64,000 bases of DNA from Tetraselmis striata (lineage: Eukaryota > Chlorophyta > Chlorodendrophyceae > Chlorodendrales > Chlorodendraceae): positions 1-64,000 of the forward strand of contig VCJN01001888.1 in the NCBI GenBank assembly GCA_006384855.1, read 5' to 3'. The translations under genes and the position numbers were made by a program. Every line of letters starts with the position of its first letter. Position 1 is the first letter of the stretch. The notes below the pieces were generated by a model. It had not been told where the DNA came from. It ran no database searches and worked only from the letters and a program-made list of their open reading frames with translations. Below are positions 32,700 to 44,217 of the stretch, piece after piece.

Positions 32700-33894
32700 C
32701 TGCGGCGCAGATGAAATCTTGACGCTGCAGATGGCCATCCCCTGGGGCCGAGCCAGGACTCAGCCTGCGTGTATGTGCAATGAGTGATCGCAGCCAGATA
32801 GCACCGCTATTGCATGGCCCGCACCGATTCCCAGCTCTGTCTCAGTGGTATTGGCCTTGGGTGCTGCAGCTACAAGGTGGCCGCACGCTGAATACTACCT
32901 TGGCAGTAATACATTGATGAGCAATCGCATGAAGTTAGGGAACCCAGCATCAGTCGTTAGCAATATATGAGTACTGTGTATATTGCTATCAAAGGTTCCA
33001 CGCATGTGAATAGTACTGGAAAGAAGTTGGTGACTGTGTTGTTCTTTTGCCAGCTCAGATAGGGGCCGGTGGATTGGGGGCTGCAGTACCGTCGGGGTCG
33101 ATGATGGTGGTGCCCATGGTGATATGTTGCACCTATGGCATCCAGAGCTGCAGAACCCATTTTTTTTAACCAGCCGGCGGAGAAACCGTCCTCCAGACTG
33201 CCAGTGCATCATCAGGAAGGGGCAGGGGGGGGGGGGGGGGGGTGGAGGGCAGCATCACCTCTTCTCAAGCACGAGCAGCGGCGGTCCAATGCCCATAGCG
33301 CCGTGCAGTTCGCAGCTGACACAGCGCCGTCCTGAAACTGAAGTCTCATGCTTCGGCAGGAATACACATCGGTATGCTGTTCGTTGTAGAAGAAAGAGCA
33401 GAAGTAATTATGTGCGAATAACAGTCCACCTGCTTTTCCGAGCTGCCTTTATCTTGGGTTGTCACTGGCGGCAATACATGACAATATCAGCTGTGAGTTT
33501 GTAGCGCCAAGTTCTCACATGTGCCCACCATGAGGTTCAGACATAAATATTTTTGAAGAAATGCAAACTGAGAACACATACAAATACCACATCCAGCCAG
33601 CGTTGCTAATCAATCAGAGAATGAGTACGCGGCATGAGTTGCCAAGTCACCAAGTGCTTGTAGTGAAGCTGACTTCCCCTCACCATGGACTTTCTGGTAC
33701 AGCAAATCTGCCCTTATTCCTCTGCTGGCGCCACATTTCAAGTCGAGAAATCAAATAATTAAAAGAGATGAAACAAACGAATAAAATGATCTGCATTCAT
33801 GCACATTGCCAATCAATTCGAAACTAAATACGAGGTGCGCCATATTCTACTCGCAACTGTCAAGCTGGAGCAAAGGTGCACTAGGGAAATGTGC
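32700..33894. other. No gene seen
   Basis: Contains a poly(G) run (33227-33242). Otherwise nothing supported. The last ~30 bp are weakly similar to the 3' flank of secreted-gene copy 3. Confidence 0.5.
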
Positions 33895-34980
33895 TTACCG
33901 GCTCTCGGGAGCTGGCGCTGGTGCAGGAACAAGGATTGGAGGCGCGGTGACCTGTTGAACGGCATCAATGGTCTCGATAACCTTCTGGCTGACCGGAGTG
34001 CCCAGGTTCTGCTTCAGGGTGTTGTTGAAGGGAGGCACCACCTCCTTGGGCACCCTCACCGGCGTTCCGAGCTCAACCACGCCCTCCTCGTTACACACGT
34101 CGCTGATGCCCTCGTAATTCACCTCGAAAGCACCGGCCGAAGTTTCATCTGCCTCGTAAAACAGAACAAAGGTCCCTGTGGCCTCACCGTTCTCGAGGGC
34201 GAGACCCTGAGCCGTCCACGCCGAGATGCCGCTCTGTTCCGCCAGGCAGTCGATGAGTTCCTGCGCAACTGCCGAGTAGTCATCGAGGTCCTCCTCCTCC
34301 ACAAGCAGCGAGCGGCGGCGGCCAGCGACGGGAGGCAGGGCGTTGACGTCGATGGCGCCGTTCACGTTGACCTGGCCGGGCAGGCACGCCACGATGGCGC
34401 TCGGCCCGTCGTCCGGCGTCATCCGCAGGTTGTCCTCCAGCACGCGCTTGTTGCCGAGGTCCCAGTTCACGGGGTGGTACGCGCCGGCGACGTTCGTCTC
34501 GACCTGGCTCACCACAAAGCCGCACACGGTGCCGGCTGTGAAGCTCGAAAACTGCTCCGAGGTGCCCAGCACGAAGACGGTAAAACTCTTCAGGCCGCCG
34601 GTGATCTGCAGACCCTCCGCGGTCGCGTCGACGCGGCGAAGGCCTAGCGAGTTGGTGACGCAGAACAGGTAGTTGTTGACGTCGCCGAGCTCCTTGTCCT
34701 TGGGCAGGGCGCCGCCGCCGCAGGTGTTAGCGGGGCGGTCGAGCAGGTGCCTGCGGCCGAAGGCCGGGTCCCTGGCGACAAAGGCGAGAATGGTCTCGGC
34801 GGTATCCGAGGTTGCCTCGGAGGAGGAGCCGGTGGAAGCCGCTGCTGAGGAGGACCCGGTGGAGGTCTCGGAGGAGGAGCCGGTTGAGCTGGAAGACCTG
34901 GCGTCGGCCGGAAGCACGTGAGCGGTCGCCAGCAGCACCGCAAGGAAGGCTGCGACGCTCATATTGGTGGATGCAATCAT
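33895..34980 (-). CDS. Secreted Ser/Gly-rich six-cysteine protein, copy 2
   Basis: Intronless, 361 residues, ATG at 34980 and TAA at 33895-33897. The start differs from copies 1 and 3 (MIASTNMSVAAFL instead of MNTN...), but the signal peptide core is the same. After cleavage near PADA comes a Ser-rich linker with STGSSSETS and STGSSSAAA units, then the six-cysteine domain, the GRRRSLLVEEEDLDDYSAVAQ segment and a C-terminus ending in a Pro/Ala repeat (PAPAPAPESR). This copy and copy 3 keep the full C-terminus that copy 1 has lost. Immediate flanks are less similar than between copies 1 and 3, which makes it the more distant relative. Function unknown; extracellular location inferred from the signal peptide. 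Confidence 0.9.
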   Translation of the reverse strand: MIASTNMSVAAFLAVLLATAHVLPADARSSSSTGSSSETSTGSSSAAASTGSSSEATSDTAETILAFVARDPAFGRRHLLDRPANTCGGGALPKDKELGDVNNYLFCVTNSLGLRRVDATAEGLQITGGLKSFTVFVLGTSEQFSSFTAGTVCGFVVSQVETNVAGAYHPVNWDLGNKRVLEDNLRMTPDDGPSAIVACLPGQVNVNGAIDVNALPPVAGRRRSLLVEEEDLDDYSAVAQELIDCLAEQSGISAWTAQGLALENGEATGTFVLFYEADETSAGAFEVNYEGISDVCNEEGVVELGTPVRVPKEVVPPFNNTLKQNLGTPVSQKVIETIDAVQQVTAPPILVPAPAPAPESR

Positions 34981-35159
34981 TGTTTCCTGCTGAGCACAAT
35001 GGGGTCAGGGATTCGCCGGCAGGCGCGGGCAGCCAGGAATGAAGGACGTGTGTTGGAAAGTTGAGGTGAAACACGAGTCACAAGGAGGGGTTAACGGCTT
35101 GTATATGTTACGACTGATCCTTACAGGTAATTTCTACCGCAAATAAACCATAGAGTAGC

Positions 35160-35400
35160 GGCGCCGGAACAAGTGCTGCTGGGATGTGGCGAACATGCGC
35201 GGCAGCAAGGGCCGGAACTGGCAGTGGCACAAGAGCACTGCACATCAACGGGGAGCATGTTACTATAGAAACGGGTGGGGTGTCTCACTACCTGCGGTCA
35301 CAGGTGGGGATCGCGATAAATTATGAGTGGACGGGGGGAGGTCGCTGGCACGACGCAGGATGTGACGTGCTGCCGAGGATGATGCCGCAGGCCTAAATAT
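35160..35400 (-). repeat. Upstream block shared with secreted-gene copy 3
   Basis: About 240 bp upstream of copy 2 resemble 60150-60350, upstream of copy 3: GAGCACTGCACATCAACGGG versus GAGGGCACTGCACATGGTCG, and CTACCTGCGGTCACAGGTGG versus CTGCTGCGGTCCCAGAGGTC. The three genes therefore descend from one cassette that included distant upstream DNA. Confidence 0.55.
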
Positions 35401-35499
35401 AAAGGGCTGCCGCAAAGCGCCGCCTTGCTCTACGCAGCGCCGCGGTTTATGGCTAGGACGCCGCCAGGGTCCGCTGATGTTGTCGGTCACGACATTCGC

Positions 35500-36330
35500 G
35501 ATGGTGTCCATCGTTTACACGATAGTATGACGTGATAATGATATGGCAAGGATTCGTCGCTGATGATAATAACTAGTACGAATATCATCATCACACAGCT
35601 GTTACATAGTTACATGAGCTCGCGGCAAAAGGCGATCTATTAGTCATCCTAATAATAGGCAAGATATGCAGCTGTTTCTACTGTATATAAGTAGTTGGTC
35701 CGGTACCGTTAAAGTGGTTGATACGGTACGTTTCAGCATATTATAGTGGTAGCCAATACACATTATTTACCTGCGTGAGATGTAGCGATCAGATACCGGC
35801 AATGTACAGGTAGTCGGGGTACGGGTAGGAGGTAGTTGAGAAGTACTTCCACCGGTATGTATTATTACGTATAATATTATAACTACAAACGACTTGTTGT
35901 ACCGGTACGGGTACCGTACGGGTCGCAAAAACTTTCCCGTACGTGTCGCAACACACTCAGATGTACGGGTTACAGGGCGTCACACACTCGTACCAGTAGC
36001 GACTACCCGTATGAGTGGCGTAGTCGCTAGCACACGACGAGTATCTGTGCTTCAAAGTTGAGGTTCTGCCAAAAAAGTCGCTCAGGCTGGTGTACACTGA
36101 CGGAATGTACTGTCCTGATGGGCCACGTGATTGCTGGTGGCTTGTAATTCATAACACCAACGGGGCTCGGGACGTGCGGCGCCTTTCGGACACCATCCGG
36201 TCTGGCGGCCCTGTACCAGTCGTGGATCTTTCGGTCCCAGCCGACCCCCGTACATTTTGCTGATGCAGAATCTACGCTATCTAGCTGCGAAAACTTGAAA
36301 CGTGCATCATCGCGTCATCGGCAGTAGCGC
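35500..36330. other. GTAC-rich gene-free region
   Basis: No coding. Rich in short palindromes built from GGTACC and CGTACG (for example around 35885-35935), as also seen at 60.6-61.0 kb. Confidence 0.55.
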
Positions 36331-36335
36331 TACAT

Positions 36336-36640
36336 GTAAGGATATGTACCACACAAATCCCCATGTGTACCCAGTGCCTGGTGCGTTTTGCGCAGTATTC
36401 TTACAGTTGGTGCTTCTACGCACGCGGAGGGGGGTTCGATCCCGCGCAGAAACATATAGTCGCTGATATAATATGATATCCCGCAATGTTGGACGACCCG
36501 GCCAATGCGGATCGCCACAGAATCCAAGCCGAAACGTTGCTGGAGGAGGTCCTCCATCCTATGGGGGGGTGGAGTGTAAGGATATGTACCATACAAATCC
36601 CCATGTGCCAACCCTCGTACAGGAAAATGTAAGCGGGAAT
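36336..36640. repeat. Short duplicated repeat (GTAAGGATATGTACCAnACAAATC)
   Basis: A ~40-bp phrase occurs at 36337 and again at 36577. The first is followed by AGTGCCTGGTGCGTTTTGCGC, which recurs at about 37395. The ends TGTAAGGATA and TTCTTACAG suggest short terminal inverted repeats of a small MITE. Confidence 0.5.
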
Positions 36641-36649
36641 GCGATTCAA

Positions 36650-39160
36650 TAATTAGCTCATGCGAGTGCCGCGACTACCTGAGTGGCTCCTATAACTAAT
36701 GGGCCGCTGCCAATAGTGCTCCCGGTGCCGCTCAATTAGGGATTGTTACTGGATACCCGTACTACAACGGGTACCATATCCTACGGCGGGCCGCGGGCAC
36801 GTCGTCGCGTCGCCAGGCACTAGCCCTTACATACTTACTGCCAGATATGTGACAGCCACGCTGTACAAAATGACGTGCGAGGGGGTGCGAGGGGGGGGGG
36901 GGGGGGGGGGGGGGGGGTCGACGGGGGCGGACGGCGCCTCGCGCGGGCCGATGGTGAGCTGCGCCGAACGCTGATCCGCAGCTGCAGGATGCCCGCCGGG
37001 GGGCGAGGAGGGGCTGTTAGTACCAGCAAGGTGACGCCCCTGACCGGTGTGACGCCCAACTTGTTGTTAGCTGTTGCCCCAGCCACGGCCAAACCTTGTG
37101 CGCGCCGAGCAGGCGCGCGACTGTTCGCTGATCGCAGGCCGGTCAAACATCGTACGCATGTGCAGCGCGGAATCGCCAGGCTGGCGATGACCAGCTGACC
37201 GGCTGGCTGATGCGTGCGGCGCGCGCTGATGGAGGGCGAGTACAAGGTACTGAAATCATCGGAGTTTTTCTTACAGGGCAGTCGTAGTGGTGCTCATATC
37301 ATCGTCATTTAGGCATACTAGCGCGTAGTGTTGAAGTACTGCGCCGCGCCGCGGAGCATAGCGCGATAAATACGAGGGTCGGTTGTGATGGGTACCAAGT
37401 GCCTGGTGCGTTTTGCGCGGTGTCCTTACAGTACACGGTAGTGGTACCCGCCGTATGAAAGCGTACTACACCTGTTCCCAGGGTACTCGCTAAATGAAAT
37501 CCTCCCGGGGTTGAAGCTGTGTACAAGTATAGCGGGGTCACAATCATGAGATGCAACTACGGTACCGAAACGAGTAGCGACTACGGGTAGTGATTAGTAT
37601 CTGGTTGATACAGTCGTCAAATAAAACGTCATTTAATCAAAACTCAGAGCCCACGTGAGACGTGACCACCCGTCTCGCCAACCCATCCCGCCCCACCGAT
37701 GCCAATCGGACACACCGGCCGGCACCATCACGCGCATACCGCGGTAGCAGCGCGCTAACGTAGGCATATGATGGCGTTCACGTGCCTCGTCTTGTGTGTC
37801 GCGGGCAGGAATGGGGCTGGCGGCGGGATGATGAGGGAGGAGCGCGAGCGGTCACGTGCTAATATTACGCATGTAGCGCATGCCACGTAACCAAAAAGCG
37901 TTGCCAGCTACACATCTTGGATTTGAGACCCGTTTACGGTCTTCAGAAACGAACCGGTATATAATATAATACATGTACCACCGATGAGGATGATGCGATG
38001 GCGATGATACCGCTGTTGTATGTGACGTGTCCGACGGTCTGTATTGTGGCCCGTAGTCCAGTAGTTGATATCGGGATCAGGGGAGCACTGAAAGCCAAGG
38101 AAGTTGATATCGGGATTACTGGCAACAACATCATGCCCAACACCAATTGGACTTGGTGACGATTGGCGGACAAGCAAACTCTGCTTTGGTTTGATATCCC
38201 CCCGTACAAGTTAAAGTGAGGGAAACACAATATTTGGCAATGCGCAAAGTAGTGCCATCTGTCAAAAGGATTTTCAATGGCCGGGTAGCCTCGTAGTGGG
38301 CAAATGATATTCTTCACCAATGACACAATGTCATTGTTCAATGAATGCCACACGCGGGCGCCATTCTCAGCAACGGCTCCGCATGCGGCTCAATTCAAGG
38401 CTTGTTAGGGCCGGGACGACATCGAGAGAGGACGGAGAAGGCCGCCGAGGCCACCTACCGCAAACCGCAATAGGAGGAACGTGGGGCGTCTCGGTCGGCC
38501 GCTACGCCTAGCAATGCGCACGCTGCGCATTTCAGACAAAACCCATGCTCAGGGTTGTGCCCCTTTGAGCTAGGAAGCCGAGGCTGGCCTCGCGGATTCT
38601 GGGGAGACGCGGTGATGTGCGGGGGCGGGCTAAATCGCTTGGGGCGCACTTGGGTGTCGCAGTAGGCGCTGGTGGGGCGTCTCGGCCGGCCGCTCACCTC
38701 GTGCGCTGCTCGAGGCGCCTAGCACAGCGCACGCAACACACTTCACGAAATGAGCAGTTTCACCGAGCTACTCCTTCGGATCTCGTAGAACGACCAAGCT
38801 TGTAGGGAGATGTGTTGTGTGTCGAGCTGCTCGGGGACGGGCGAGCTACATACACTATCCGACAAGGGTGGGCGGAGTTCTCCGCGACGAGCAACTTGGT
38901 GCGCGAGACGATAGGGGGCGGGGCCGCGCGACGGTCCAACTGATGTCGAACCGCAATATGCAGAACTTACTAGTTCATTCGACTGCCCCCCATAACCATT
39001 TTGTGACGTACCATGATGCCCTGTATATTGCGCAGACTGCGCGTCGGGACGTTGGAAATGTGGTTGTTTCGGGCGTGTGATACGGCCCCCTTTCTCGGGA
39101 CCGCAATGGAAACAAAGTGAAGGCCCACTCCACCATCATGTAGGGTGGTGAAGTCCTTTT
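36650..39160. other. No gene seen; poly(G) run and small direct repeats
   Basis: A long poly(G) run lies at 36892-36917. A ~45-bp phrase (GTGGGGCGTCTCGGnCGGCCGCT) is duplicated at about 38480 and 38671. No frame could be supported as coding. Confidence 0.5.
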
Positions 39161-39164
39161 CTTT

Positions 39165-39285
39165 GTTTCTTTTTCGCCCGCGGGACCGGACTGGCACCAG
39201 TGAAACCCTTGCAGCGTCTCTTCGAGGGCCGTTTAGGCAGCGATCCAGTGACGGAATAAAGCCATGGGTAGGCGACGCCCCGTTA
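39165..39285 (+). repeat. Dispersed ~140-bp repeat, copy 2
   Basis: Counterpart of 27275-27415. Confidence 0.65.
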
Positions 39286-39424
39286 CTAATAGTCAACAAG
39301 CAAATTGCCGAAGCATTCTGCAAGACTAATTGGAGGCCAGCGACTGAATTTTCAACACTGTTGGATCACCGTCTAAAACACTGCCATCAAAATACCCAGC
39401 GCTGACCACGAAAGGTCCGCCCTA

Positions 39425-39925
39425 GCTACCCGTTTGGGCGTCGGCCCATTCGAGTAACGCGAGTTGGGGCGAGCCCCATCCCGCGGAGCAAAAAGCATTT
39501 CGGGAATGCGATACATGTGCAACAAAACATGCAATGTGAAGGAGGGCCCGACGCCATAGCTAGAAAATTCCCAATTCCAGCAAAATCCAGGGCGCCGTGA
39601 AGGGAGGGGGGACCCCGCCCAAAATAAAGGCAATAAGTCCTCAGGTGTTGACGCAAAAACCTGACTACTAATAAAATCCTGCTTTTACTCCGGAACTATA
39701 AACCCAAAATTATGATGGTGATACCCCCACCGCGGGCACTCCACCAACATATATATATACGATAGTCTCATATTTCATACCTCCGCCACATGCGGGCAGT
39801 GTTCAGGGAACCGCTCAAGCATGGCATGAATCCGGGCGAATCTGCGGGCAGTAGGGAATACTCGGATGCTTAATTGTATCATAATGTGCAGCCCGGCCAC
39901 AACTCCCGCGGGGACACCCACACCG
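39425..39925 (-). repeat. ~530-bp dispersed repeat, copy B
   Basis: Inverted counterpart of 16360-16885. Confidence 0.75.
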
Positions 39926-39929
39926 TACT

Positions 39930-40362
39930 ATGGCAACGGGTTTGAGGCATGAAAGATGTGTGAAGTCCTGTGGGAGAAGGGGCTCATCACCAGATATTAA
40001 CTTGGGCCATCACAGCTTGATTTGTCGTTTTAGGTGTTCGCCCCCTTTTCTCTGAGCTCCCCTTTGTTTTCTCTCATGCTGCATCCACATGTGCTACAAA
40101 GTACTGTCAAATATACTGTCAAAAGTACTGTCTAAAGCGATGCAAACAGTGCAATTGGGCGGTTATCCAGCGAAGCGTGGATTTTTCGGCGGTGAGCTTT
40201 ATTGCCGTACGGGTACCGTATAGTGCGGATCGGGCCTAGAGGTGCATGACTAAAGCGCTTATCTACTGGAATGAACTACTAAGTACTATACTCTACCCAA
40301 CCGCCCGCCCACGGTCGTTAATTACACAGCCGTCCGATTACGACCTCACGGTTGGGAAGTAC
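39930..40362. other. No gene seen
   Basis: AT-rich spacer; short CAAAGTACTGTC repeats at about 40095-40135. Nothing else supported. Confidence 0.5.
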
Positions 40363-40487
40363 TGGTACAGGTACTCGCTACTCGATGCTGGTAATGGGAA
40401 AAAAAATGGTACTCGCTGGTCGTCACAAGCGCTTATCTGCTGACATGTTCTACTAAGTACTATTATCTGGTGGAGCCCGCTACTGGT
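40363..40487 (+). repeat. Direct repeat flanking the minisatellite, left
   Basis: The ~120-bp phrase beginning TGGTACAGGTACTCGCTACTC, with AAATGGTACTCGCTGGTCGT and ending GGTGGAGCC, recurs at 42404-42527 on the other side of the minisatellite. Long terminal repeats of a small element or an old tandem duplication are both possible. Confidence 0.65.
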
Positions 40488-40710
40488 ACTCGCGACTCGC
40501 CACTGGATCCCGCCACTGGTACTCGCGACTCGCCACTGGTTTGAATTACAAAAGCGTAAGCAAGAAGAGCCTACCGCGTAGTACAACGTCACGGGCAACT
40601 TCAATAAAGCTGCCTGAAGCCCACGCAAGAATGAGCACCGCCTCCGTCTTCATGTCTTGAGTCTTGTGGAGTTGGCGGGGCGACCCACACCGCTGCACGC
40701 AGGCGCGCAC

Positions 40711-41990
40711 GCGGAGTCATCACCGTGAAGTGCGGACCGACGGGCGAAGATAGGTGATGTGAAGCTGCCTCGGACGGTGCCGCGGGTGACTCGGGGATGC
40801 GCGCCGGCGGTGGTGTGGCTGCGGGGATGGGGAGGGGAGCGGGTGTGGTTGGGGAAAGGGGGGCGGAGGGGTGCGGATTGGACCATGGCGGGCGGCGCGC
40901 ATGCGGAGTCATCACCGTGAAGTGCGGACTGACGGGCGAAGATAGGTGCTGTGAAGCTGCCTCGGACGGTGCCGCGGGTGACTCGGGGATGCGCGCCGGC
41001 GGTGGTGTGGCTGCGGGGATGGGGAGGGGAGCGGGTGTGGTTGGGGAAAGGGGGGCGGAGGGGTGCGGCTTGGACCATGGCGGGCGGCGCGCATGCGGAG
41101 TCATCACCGTGAAGTGCGGACCGCCGACGGGCGAAGATAGGTGCTGTGAAGCTGCCTCGGACGGTGCCGCGGGTGACTCGGGAATACGCGCCGGCGGTGG
41201 TGTGGCTGCGGGGATGGGGAGGGGAGCGGGTGTGGTTGGGGAAAGGGGGGCGGAGGGGTGCGGCTTGGACCATGGCGGGCGGCGCGCACGCGGAGTCATC
41301 ACCGTGAAGTGCGGACCGACGGGCGAAGATAGGTGATGTGAAGCTGCCCCGGACGGTGCCGCGGGTGACTCGGGAATACGCGCCGGCGGTGGTGTGGCTG
41401 CGGGGATGGGGAGGGGAGCGGGTGTGGTTGGGGAAAGGGGGGCGGAGGGGTGCGGCTTGGACCATGGCGGGCGGCGCGCATGCGGAGTCATCACCGTGAA
41501 GTGCGGACCGACGGGCGAAGATAGGTGATGTGAAGCTGCCTCGGACGGTGCCGCGGGTGACTCGGGGATGCGCGCCGGCGGTGGTGTGGCTGCGGGGATG
41601 GGGAGGGGAGCGGGTGTGGTTGGGGAAAGGGGGGCGGAGGGGTGCGGCTTGGACCATGGCGGGCGGCGCGCACGCGGAGTCATCACCGTGAAGTGCGGAC
41701 CGACGGGCGAAGATAGGTGCTGTGAAGCTGCCTCGGACGGTGCCGCGGGTGACTCGGGGATGCGCGCCGGCGGTGGTGTGGCTGCGGGGTTGGGGAGGGG
41801 GGCGGGTGTGGTTGGGGAAAGGGGGGCGGAGGGGTGCGGCTTGGACCATGGCGGGCGGCGCGCACGCGGAGTCATCACCGTGAAGTGCGGACCGACTGGC
41901 GAAGATAGGTGCTGTGAAGCTGCCCCGAACGGTGCCGCGGGTGTCTCGGGGATGCGCGCCGGCGGTGGTGTGGCTGCGGGGATGGGGGCG
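40711..41990. repeat. 192-bp minisatellite, about 6.6 units
   Basis: The phrase GCGGAGTCATCACCGTGAAG starts at 40711, 40903, 41095, 41290, 41482, 41674 and 41866. Steps are 192 bp except one of 195 (an extra CCG at about 41125). Units are nearly identical, so the array is young or kept uniform. Because 192 is a multiple of 3, long frames stay open on both strands (a 64-residue Pro-rich repeat on the minus strand, a Gly-rich one on the plus strand). No promoter or splice evidence favours a protein. Confidence 0.95.
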
Positions 41991-42403
41991 GGGTTGGGGC
42001 TTGGGCTGAGGGGTCGGGAGGGGGCTGTGGGCTGGGTGGGAATGACGCCGGCATCGGAAGTACTGCATAAAGTACTGCAAGAAATCGAAAAACCGGGACG
42101 ACCACGGACAGCGCAGTCAACGCATGCGGCTCCAGGCGGCATCGACCACGCGCCCGCCCGCGCCACCCCCAGCGTGCCGCCAGCGGCACGAGCATACCGT
42201 CTCCTACGCCTCGGACGGCCTGGTGGCTGCCCGCCGTGACGCTTTGTCACGAGCATGTCCTCCGATCTCCCGCCCGCCCCCGCTGCGCGGCGGGCGGCGG
42301 GCGGAGACGGGTCCCACCGTAGTTAACGGCAGAACTGCGCTTAACACTGGGAAAGTCGGCGGTGAAGTGTGAAGTCTCCTACACTGGGAAAGTGTAGCGA
42401 CTC

Positions 42404-42527
42404 GCCACTGGTACTGGTACTCGCTACTCGCTGCTGGTAATGGAAAAAAATGGTACTCGCTAGTCGTCACAATAAGCGCTTACCTACTGACATATACTAC
42501 TACGTACTACAATCCGGTGGAGCCGCC
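42404..42527 (+). repeat. Direct repeat flanking the minisatellite, right
   Basis: Counterpart of 40363-40487. Confidence 0.65.
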
Positions 42528-42529
42528 GC

Positions 42530-42960
42530 TCGAAACGCTGCGCCAGATGACTTCTATGCAAGCCACACGCGAGTTCCTAGTCGCTACTTCAAAGCGCTGA
42601 CAATGCAATTCATGGAACTGTAGCCCAGTGATATAGGACCCGTTCCTTTAAAATTTTCTGAAAAATCGACGCATCGTTGATTCAACTGTCAAGTTACTTC
42701 ATATAATTGATGGTGGTGTCATGCAAGCACACATTGGCCGGCAAGCTATTTCCTCGAGGATAGCATGCACAAGACATGACAATTATGAAGAAAAACCACA
42801 TGGTTACAGTGTGGAAGTATTAACGGCCACGGTCAACGTGTCTTCGGTAGTCTCGCGCGACTTCACAAGCCCGATGACGAATCTCGACTCCCAATCACCA
42901 AGAGTTTCAGGACACTTGTCTTCCTCATGCACCTAATGATGTCCAAGACCGCGAGCTATG
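42530..42960. other. No gene seen
   Basis: Nothing supported. Confidence 0.5.
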
Positions 42961-43465
42961 TTAGTCCCGAGCGAGACGCCACGCCATTTTTGTCCCAGTT
43001 GGGACAAAATAACAAGCAAGGTAGAAGGACCAAATTGTTTTGTCCCGTAAAGGACAAAAATGACAAACAAAGGGACTCACATCGGAGACGTCGATGACAA
43101 CGAGGTTCGAGCCCTTTGCATCGCTGGGCGATGTGTTGTCATGAAGCCTCTCCTTGGCGCCGGCGCTGTCATCTTGAAGCACTTGAGCACGAACCTCGGC
43201 TTCAACGCGAGCGGCTTCGGCATTGTTGAGGTATGCGTTGGTAGCCATTGTGTGACGTGCCTCAGCAGGCGCGGTCTGCCCGTGCTCGCGCAAGAAGTCG
43301 TCAACTTCCTCTTTCCGTTGCGGCCAGAACCCGGAGAATGCTGCCGAAGGAGCAGTTTGCATCTCATCCAAGTCGTCGAGCAGATTCTTCCAACTCTCGC
43401 GCTCGACTGGGGAGAAGTGCCACTGGACCGCCAGGTCCGTGATGTACGACCTGACCTGACCGGCC
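42961..43465 (-). pseudogene. Hypothetical minus-strand coding segment interrupted by the copia element (3' part)
   Basis: I do not recognise it. From about 43465 downwards one frame reads QVRSYITDLAVQWHFSP and continues through a charged, helix-rich region (DDFLREHGQTAPAEARHTMA, ARVEAEVRAQVLQDDSAGAKE). A stop lies just upstream in that frame (TAG near 43476). The copia target duplication (ATCGC) is immediately beyond it, and a coding-like frame on the same strand resumes on the other side at 49439. It could be part of a host gene or of an older transposon. Confidence 0.35.
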
Positions 43466-43489
43466 GAAGCCTACTTATCGTATGCCGAC

Positions 43490-43494
43490 ATCGC
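43490..43494. repeat. Copia target duplication, left (ATCGC)
   Basis: ATCGC directly precedes the left LTR and directly follows the right one (49439-49443). Confidence 0.85.
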
Positions 43495-43806
43495 GGTTGG
43501 AGTATGTGCTCTGACATGTCCTTCTGGCAATCTACTGATACCAATATCAGTAGATGCCGTGCTGCGCCCGCGTCCGGACTTCACATCCGGCCCGAGGAAG
43601 ACAAGACACTACTACTGTAGATATCATAGATTACAGAGCTAGTATCAGCACGCTAGTGCGCGCGCCCCGCCCATCCTAATAGGCTCGGCCCGCGCAGCTG
43701 CTTTGCTCACTTCATTAGTCCCAGCAGCTCGAGCCCGGCTCGCTGCACCCACTATAAGTAGCTCCGAGCACTTCCACCTTCCATCACTCATCGGTTGAGC
43801 CGTTCA
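43495..43806 (+). repeat. Left LTR of copia element
   Basis: 312 bp; begins GGTTGGAG where the right LTR has TGTTGGAG (canonical TG lost) and ends CCGTTCA. Contains a perfect stem-loop at 43531-43554 (TCTACTGAT/ATCAGTAGA) and a TATAAG motif near 43753 that is changed to TGCAAG in the right LTR. Confidence 0.95.
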
Positions 43807-43818
43807 GGTTATGGGCCC
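43807..43818 (+). promoter_or_regulatory. Primer-binding site matching the initiator tRNA-Met anticodon loop
   Basis: GGTTATGGGCCC abuts the left LTR and is complementary to GGGCCCATAACC, the anticodon stem-loop of eukaryotic initiator tRNA-Met. Priming by an internal half of that tRNA is known for Drosophila copia and relatives. Confidence 0.8.
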
Positions 43819-44217
43819 TCACACATTCTAGAAGTGTGCAAGTATATCTCGTCCCAGGCGAGATCCTCGAGCCTCCGAGGCCGAGTTGAGTCTCCGAGAT
43901 TCGAACACAAAACTCCACCGTGCTTAGTTATTAGTTATTCAAAATTTTAGACAGACGTAGACAAAATTCGAACACCAGAGTCCTCGTCTATACCACGTTC
44001 TCTTTGGCTGGCTTGTATCCCTGGTGACTTCTGCAACCGCAGGATATCATCGTCAGCCGGAGCGGGGTGTGCTGTGAGTGACGCGCAACGCACATACATG
44101 CACCGGAGCTGCGGAGCGGGAGGTCATACTAACTTCCACAGTTTGCTACTTGGTCTGTGACAGCTGGCTAGGCCAGAAGAACGCGTTTCTCACTGGGGCA
44201 GCTGGGACAACATCGAC

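Noticed and set aside
36431..36445. tRNA-like B box (GGTTCGATCCC)
   Set aside because: No matching acceptor stem, D-arm or anticodon arm could be folded around it.
40711..41990. CRISPR-like regular repeats
   Set aside because: Units are contiguous 192-bp tandem repeats with no unique spacers, in eukaryotic DNA.
40601..42256. 551-codon proline-rich protein on the minus strand
   Set aside because: The frame is open mainly because the 192-bp repeat is a multiple of three; several other frames on both strands are equally open. Kept as a minisatellite.
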